From assembly GCA_017654735.1 (NCBI GenBank), contig JADPYG010000088.1, positions 2,728,001-2,792,000 of the forward strand: a stretch of DNA of 64,000 nucleotides. Reading direction: 5' to 3'. Of the stretch, positions 58,341-64,000 are shown piece by piece (the first letter of the stretch is position 1; every line of letters starts with the position of its first letter). Source of the stretch: Vishniacozyma victoriae. Taxonomy: Eukaryota > Basidiomycota > Tremellomycetes > Tremellales > Bulleribasidiaceae. A model generated the notes under the pieces. It ran no database searches and was not told where the DNA came from. It saw only the letters and a program-made list of their open reading frames with translations. The position numbers and the translations under genes are program-made.

Positions 58341-60389
58341 AGTGGTCGTTTGGCCGGAGCAGTAGGGTGTTGATAGGTGAAGGTAGAACGAGTTGATTTG
58401 ATGAAGCAGAACAAACGTCCGAGGACAGTCGTTTTATACCTTTTCCCCTCCATCAGCGTCGCTGATTGAACTCTGGTGGAGCGAGCGCCTCTGATCGAAA
58501 GTCAGCCGAGACACCTAATTCGATCATCAGCACTTACGAGCATAGCTATATCCACAGCATTTGGCGATGTCGTACCCTCTGGCTCCTGAGCCGGCCATGG
58601 TGGAAGTCAGAATATCGTAATTCTCGTCACAATCAACGGGAACACGGACATATTATGTACCTGGACGGCTGACCCGGACAACTCACAAGCATCATCTTAC
58701 GCTCGTAGTTTACCAACAGCATGGTTTGAGACATGTGATCGAGAAAAGAAGATCGTCCGTCTCGAGAAGGCCCCTCGAAGAGCGTACGAAAGTCGGACTC
58801 TTGGCGTTTTTTGAGTTTTGGGCGAGTGCGTAATATATTCAAAGCCAAGCCGGTAAGCATCTTCCGGTAACCGTGATCGAGGTTTGGTAACTATGCTGGG
58901 TAGCTTTAGACTTCAGAGCTTATTTAAGGCTGGCTCCGTCGTTGCCTTTGTATGGCCTGCTCGGAACTATGGTTCGTGATCTAGATTGGGAGAGGAGCCG
59001 ATGATCGAATGAATAGCGTACCCCGGATCACATGTCTGTCGGCAAGAGTGATCAAACTGAAACATTTAATCGGTCTGGACCGGGGCCTCGACGATTGGGC
59101 ATATATCCGTCTGGGCAAAGCTCGGAGACCCACGGTCGATTTGTCAAGGCTCCTCACTGGTTATCTATTGGGCTGTCACCCGGAGCAGCCAAGGATGCCT
59201 GACGTCTCTGGGGAACACTAGCGAGATTCAACGAACCATGGTCAGATTTGAGATACGCGCCAAGGACCTGTACCTGGCGCCGCCTTGCTCATTTGTAAGG
59301 ACTAGCATAGATTGAGTGTGACCATTTTCCGCAAGTGATTGCCTGCCCGGGTCTGTGTTAGATATGTGTCAAGCTAGGCGACACAGAAACGACGCAATCG
59401 CGCCGATTATTGTGCACCTTAAGTCCTCCCTCCGGTTTAACTAGCCGAAAGGTACAGAAACACTCGGATCGATCTCGGTGGTTTAACAAATCAACTCGAC
59501 TCATCGCCGCTATCTCTCTTAACATCATTCATAGAGTCTAGAAAGATACAAATACGGAACCGTTCATCTGTGTTTCTGCCATTCATGAGGGGACTGTACG
59601 ACTTAAGTAACATGAAAAGCGATTGTGATGCACCGGACATCATTTCAGGGTCCCGGGAACGCAAACAAGATCTCGCCTGGAGATACACCGAGTAGTCGCG
59701 GCTTCGACACCTCGAGGAGCCTCAGTCTCATTACGTCTCCTGGGCATCACAGACTTTTTCGTCATAATGCGTGGACATTCTGATCGATGATAAGCCTTAA
59801 TACTTCCTTGGGAAATCCTGTTCGATTACAACTCTTAAATGTACGTACTGCTTTATCGGCAAAATCGTTATCAGTGACTCTTATCAAGGCAAATCTGGGG
59901 ATCTCCCGGGCTCGGTTTCGCTTCCGCCCCCGACACTAATATGTACTTCTTTCTCGGTTAGAGTGGCACAACGCGGTTGTAGCCATATCGCTCGTAAATC
60001 GTGGTAGAAACCCTGTGAACCGAATTATACAGATTCGTACCCGCAGGATCCCGTACGTAGCTTTTGATCTCTGACGACATCCTAACATAGAGAATTATGA
60101 GTCTAGTCGTCAAAGGCAGAAGGCGATCACGTAGGTCCCGCAGGGTAACTTTTCTCAGGCCGATGTTCCAAACGTTTTTTGAGACCGACCGAGCGGGCAC
60201 CGAACAAGCACGGCTCATTCTATCTTCCGGCATCCCCTTGCGCCATTCGTGGGGACAGGGCGATAGAAGCTGTGCAAACAGAGATTCCTGGACGGACCTT
60301 GCGGTGGGAAACTGATAGAAAGGTCGAGTGGACCGTCAAGGCTAACAAAACCCCAACGGCCATCTTTAACTCATTCACTCTACTGAGCA
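58341..60389. other. About 2 kb without a gene, upstream of the alpha-glucan synthase
   Basis: The largest gene-free interval of the window lies between the divergent starts of the secreted repeat protein and the alpha-glucan synthase gene. Frames here are short and lack splice-linked continuations. It should hold the long promoters of both cell-surface genes. No tRNA, repeat array or transposon end was seen. Confidence 0.5.
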
Positions 60390-63300
60390 ATGGTCATTAT
60401 TATCGTCATCACCTGCTTCCTCGTAGCTGCAGCAGCCCGATTGTGAGTCAAGCTGTGCGACTGCAGATGTGAGCTGACAGCGCTTTTCCCTGTTGACTTC
60501 TTCAGATCGAATGATACTTCACCAGCTTACGTAGGTCATCGGCCGTGCTCGTTTGCTAAAACGACTTAGAGCCTCAACGTCGCAGCAACAAGAAACCCTC
60601 TTGACTATATCGCTGCACGTGCCGTTACCAGTCGAAATTACACGTCGAGTCCCGAGAATTGGCGGAGACTATCGTGCTACACTGTGCGTTCCGTGATCGA
60701 CTCAGCTGAAACGCAGATCATGCTCGACAGGTTCTCCGATGGCGATCCTTCCAACAACGATTTCTTCAAGACTAGTGAGTGACCTTCAGACCTAAAGTGA
60801 TATTAGAATTCGAATACGACACCCGGGAGACGCATTTTCGAGCAGGAGGAGATGTTGTTGGTCTGAGAAAGAAGATCCCCTACCTGACGGGCATGGGTAT
60901 CACATGTCTTTACTTGGCAGGAACACCTTTCGTCAACATGCCATGGGGCGCCGACGGGTATTCACCTCTGGACTTCACTCTACTGGACCCTCATTATGGC
61001 ACAGTTCAGGAATGGCGGGACACTATCGATCTCCTCCATGATAACGGAATGCAAGTAAACTTCAAGGATGACACTGATGAATCAGATACGTCATCTTGGA
61101 TTTCACAGTCGCTACCATGAGTGATCTGATCAGCTTTGAGGGGTGAGTGCACCCGACTACCGCTCTGACGGCAGTCATCTCTCCACTCCGGCACCGTTGG
61201 TCAATGAGACCCTCGATGAGTACGATTTCTCTTGGAAGAAGTCTAAAGCCATTCTTGACTATGCCCCTTGGGGTCTCTCCGAGTACCGTGACTTCTCATG
61301 GTCGAACGAAATGGATGACACCTGCCGAATGCCCACTTTTTGGAATACCAACGGCACGATCCTTCAACAACCCAACGTGGTGAACCATGTCGGATGCAAG
61401 GCTTCAGACTTTGACGGATATGGTGACATGGAAGCGTGAGTCCAGATATATTCTACGCTGATCTCGGAGCCTTGGCATCCATCCCGATTGGGAAAGGCAA
61501 TTGGGAAAGTTCATGAGTGTGCAAGACCGACTACGAGAATGGAATGACGACGTCAACGATAGGCTACAAATTTACCCATGCTTGGCAATCACTGCCCTCG
61601 ACTTCGATGGCATACGTATCGACAAGTCGGTTCAGGTGACTATCGATGGTCTTGCCAGATGGTCAAAGGGAACCCGGGATTGCGCTGCCAGGCACAACAA
61701 GACAAATTTTCTGATCAGCGGAGAGGTCGTGAATGGCAATACCTTCGGAGCTCTATACTAGTAAGTGCGCACGAACAAGTGGGCCTGAAGTTCTTGTCCT
61801 GATCTGGCAGTGGCCGAGGCAAAGACGCTACACAATGGTTTGCCAACGCGACGGACTCCCTCCAACCAAATTCATCAGACTACATCCGCACCTCCGACTA
61901 TGCTGCTCTGGACAGCGTGGCGTTTCACTATTCTGTTTATCGAGCCTTGATCCCTGTTCTAGGCCTCGATGGAAATCCGTTCCCCGAACATGACGCCACT
62001 GGCCTCTCGTTCGCCTCGATTTGGAACCAGATGCTCTTGTACGTTCTATCCCCGTGGCACTGACTAACCGTAGATCCAATGATTTCATTAACCCTGTAGA
62101 CGGAACATTCGACCCAAAGCATCTGTATGGTGCCTCAAATTTTGATGTCTTTAGATGGCCAGCTTTGACGCAGGGCAGAGAACGACAGATGCTGGCCACA
62201 TTTATCACTGCAATCGTGATGCCTGGGGTCCCACTCTACTATTACGGGGAGGAACAGGGGATGTACTTGTTCGATAACGATGCAGACGATTTCCTTTACG
62301 GGTGAGTGACGGCCTGAGCGATCTAATTCTCAGTCGTCAACCCATGTTCTCAACCACGGCTTGGAGGAAGAACGGATGCTACACACTCGGTGTCCAAGAC
62401 ATTGTCGATTTACCGCTTGAGCGTGGACTGACTGGGTGCACCGACGAGTGGAACGATCTTGATCACTTTGACGTGACCGCCGAGACTCGACGAGTGTGGA
62501 AGCGCATCAATCAGGTCCGGTCCCACTATCCTGTGCTGAGTGACGGCTTCTCCTTGACGGAAAGTGGAGAATGGACCGTCGTTGAGACACCCACCACTCG
62601 GGGGGTCGTGATGAAAAAAGGGCTGTGGTCAGTGGTGCGAGACTGGCTACCCAGCTCTGAACCCGAGACTACTGGCGTATGGATCTTGTACTCGAATAAA
62701 GTGAGCGAAGAACCTATGACTTCGCTGACGTCAGAACGTCTCGACTACATACACTTTTGATTGCGCCGAGGCCGACCGATACATGTCACCATTTCCCGAA
62801 GGAACCTCGATTCGCAACCTTTTCTTCCCATATCAAAACATCACGATACAGGTGAGTGGGTGTTCCGGCCGAAGCTGACCTACAGGCCGATAGATGCATC
62901 CAGTCTCTCCTCGTTCCCGCCTTCGGTTTTATGACCTTTGTACCCAGCTCGAATTGGACAGCACCTCCGCCCTCCATTACAGATTTTGCCCCTGGTCACG
63001 ACTCTAGGGTACTATCTGACGGAACTTCCTTTCTCGATATTTCCTTCGAATTCGACGCCATGATGGATTGCGAAAGCGTCACCGAATCAATCACCCTCGA
63101 TGGGACCACGCAAGGTTTTGTCACTCCCTTTGTTGACACAGCGAGCGTTGAGTGTGCGCTTGCCGATCCAGCCTCTAGCTCTATCGTCTCGGCGGCCTCA
63201 CACAGTGTCTGGCGCTGGTCCGCGCGGCTACTAAATGTCAGCGACGGGATATATCAATTGACGATGAGTAATCCTGTCGCTACCAGTGGCTCTGGCACCG

Positions 63301-64000
63301 GGGTGAGTGTAGGCCATGATATATGAGCTCACGCTTTAGTCTATCGACTCGTTTCTGATCAAGAGAGGAAGCGCAAGCAATCCCATGGTCTTTCCAGCAT
63401 TCGACTACAACAACAAGCTACTATATTGTCCTGACGGATCATCTTGCTCGGTCGACAACTCATTTGCTACAGGGGCAGACAAATGGAGATACTCGTTCGA
63501 CTATGGCGGCACCTGGTCAGAATGGGCGCTTTACACGGAGACCTTCAACACTTCTCCAGGGAGGCTACAATCTAGATGGGAAGGTGTCCACGTCATGGTG
63601 CAGTATTGGTCAGCTCTGAGTCAATCCGCTGGCCCACCCGTCCACGCAGATGCCCTCTACATAGGCGGTGAACGGAGAAACCCATCCTATCTTGCCAGAG
63701 GGGAATTCAACAAATGGGGTCTTGACGCTGGTATGACGATGGAATTCGAGAATAACGACAATTCGGACGATGGATGGACACTAGCTGTGAGTACACTCAT
63801 GCCAAATGTGCTGACCATCCCGTCAGCTCATGACACAATGGCCAGCCAGTATTCAGCTCAACGTGTTTGGATACGATGACTTCTTTTACGGCGACCCAAG
63901 AGGCGATGAAATTGCTCAACGCCTTCCGCCAAACTCTCTGTGTAAGTGATTGCTATTGTTAATGCTCATTCCAAAGCGCCGAATTACTTCAACTTGACAA
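60390..64000 (+). CDS. AGS1: Cell-wall alpha-1,3-glucan synthase (5' part; runs off right edge)
   Basis: Sixteen exons are visible: 60390-60442, 60506-60530, 60570-60683, 60717-60774, 60807-61050, 61086-61142, 61175-61435, 61470-61760, 61811-62038, 62074-62301, 62334-62700, 62735-62851, 62886-63302, 63340-63786, 63827-63941 and from 63977. A signal peptide (MVIIIVITCFLVAAAARL) precedes the extracellular GH13 amylase-like domain. Landmarks are PLDYI...SPENWRRL, YLAGTPFVNMPWGADGYSPLD, DFTVATMSDL, LDFDGIRIDKSVQVTIDGL (catalytic Asp region), HYSVYRALIPVLGLDGNPFPEHD, FDPKHLYGASNFDVFRWP and VPLYYYGEEQGM. The following segment WPASIQLNVFGYDDFFYGD is diagnostic for Ags/Mok synthases. The GT5 synthase and multi-span export domains would lie further right. 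Intron 5 (61051-61085) uses a GCAAGT donor. Confidence 0.94.

Noticed and set aside
58633..58860. 75-residue leftward frame in the large intergenic region
   Set aside because: No splice-linked neighbours, no signal peptide and no recognisable composition.
1..64000. Search for a mobile element, CRISPR array, toxin-antitoxin or secondary-metabolite cluster
   Set aside because: No terminal repeats, transposase, reverse transcriptase, repeat-spacer array or clustered biosynthetic core enzymes were seen; the genes are mostly housekeeping.

Overview
This is a compact, intron-rich nuclear segment from a basidiomycete fungus, most likely a tremellomycete yeast related to Cryptococcus or Kwoniella. 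That assignment is inferred from gene structure and content, not from a database match. Nearly every gene is broken by very short introns of about 30-50 nt. They have GT donors, a CTGAC/CTGAT/CTAAC-like branch site about 10-15 nt before the acceptor, and TAG, CAG or AAG acceptors. Joining exons across these introns rebuilds recognisable proteins. I saw no tRNA, rRNA, transposon or CRISPR-like element. This is not a bacterial or mobile region.

Left part (1-24,300). A secreted Ser/Ala-rich wall protein runs off the left edge. It is followed by mitochondrial ribosomal protein mL58, the spliceosomal RRM protein Ist3/RBMX2, mitochondrial ribosomal protein uL15m, lysyl-tRNA synthetase, a poly-Gln regulator with a Cys/His domain, and the cytosolic Fe-S factor Nar1. 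Then come a small acidic protein, a large unrecognised protein, RNase H2 subunit B, a RING/TRAF zinc-finger E3-like protein, and a Mim1-type outer-membrane import factor with an unusually long N-terminal half.

Middle part (24,300-45,700). This holds a ZUP1-type (peptidase C78) deubiquitinase, a small acidic protein, a BRD8-like bromodomain protein of the NuA4 type, COP9 signalosome subunit 7, and a one-span membrane protein. Next is a divergent pair, an ACC-synthase-like aminotransferase and a GFA-domain enzyme. These are followed by a Mug190/tricalbin-like lipid-transfer protein, a tail-anchored protein, a DFxDF-rich probable clathrin-adaptor accessory protein, and a DHHC palmitoyltransferase.

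Right part (45,700-64,000). Here lie an ankyrin-PH-ORD oxysterol-binding protein, the peroxisomal AAA ATPase Pex6, an unrecognised protein with a mitochondrial-type N terminus, an Ara2-like aldo/keto reductase, and a secreted protein with 18-residue helical repeats. After about 2 kb without a gene, the 5' part of a cell-wall alpha-1,3-glucan synthase runs off the right edge.

Most genes are housekeeping and share no single pathway. Themes are mitochondrial biogenesis (mL58, uL15m, Mim1), lipid transfer and membrane traffic (Mug190-like, Osh, DHHC, DFxDF protein), ubiquitin-type signalling (RING/TRAF, ZUP1, CSN7) and the cell surface (three proteins). Many neighbours are divergent, sharing 100-290 bp 5' regions. 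The most interesting signals are two GC-AG introns (one just before the ZUP1 catalytic Cys), a 10-nt exon, possible alternative C-termini in CSN7, the extended Mim1, and the two repeat-bearing secreted proteins. I found no convincing new multi-gene system.
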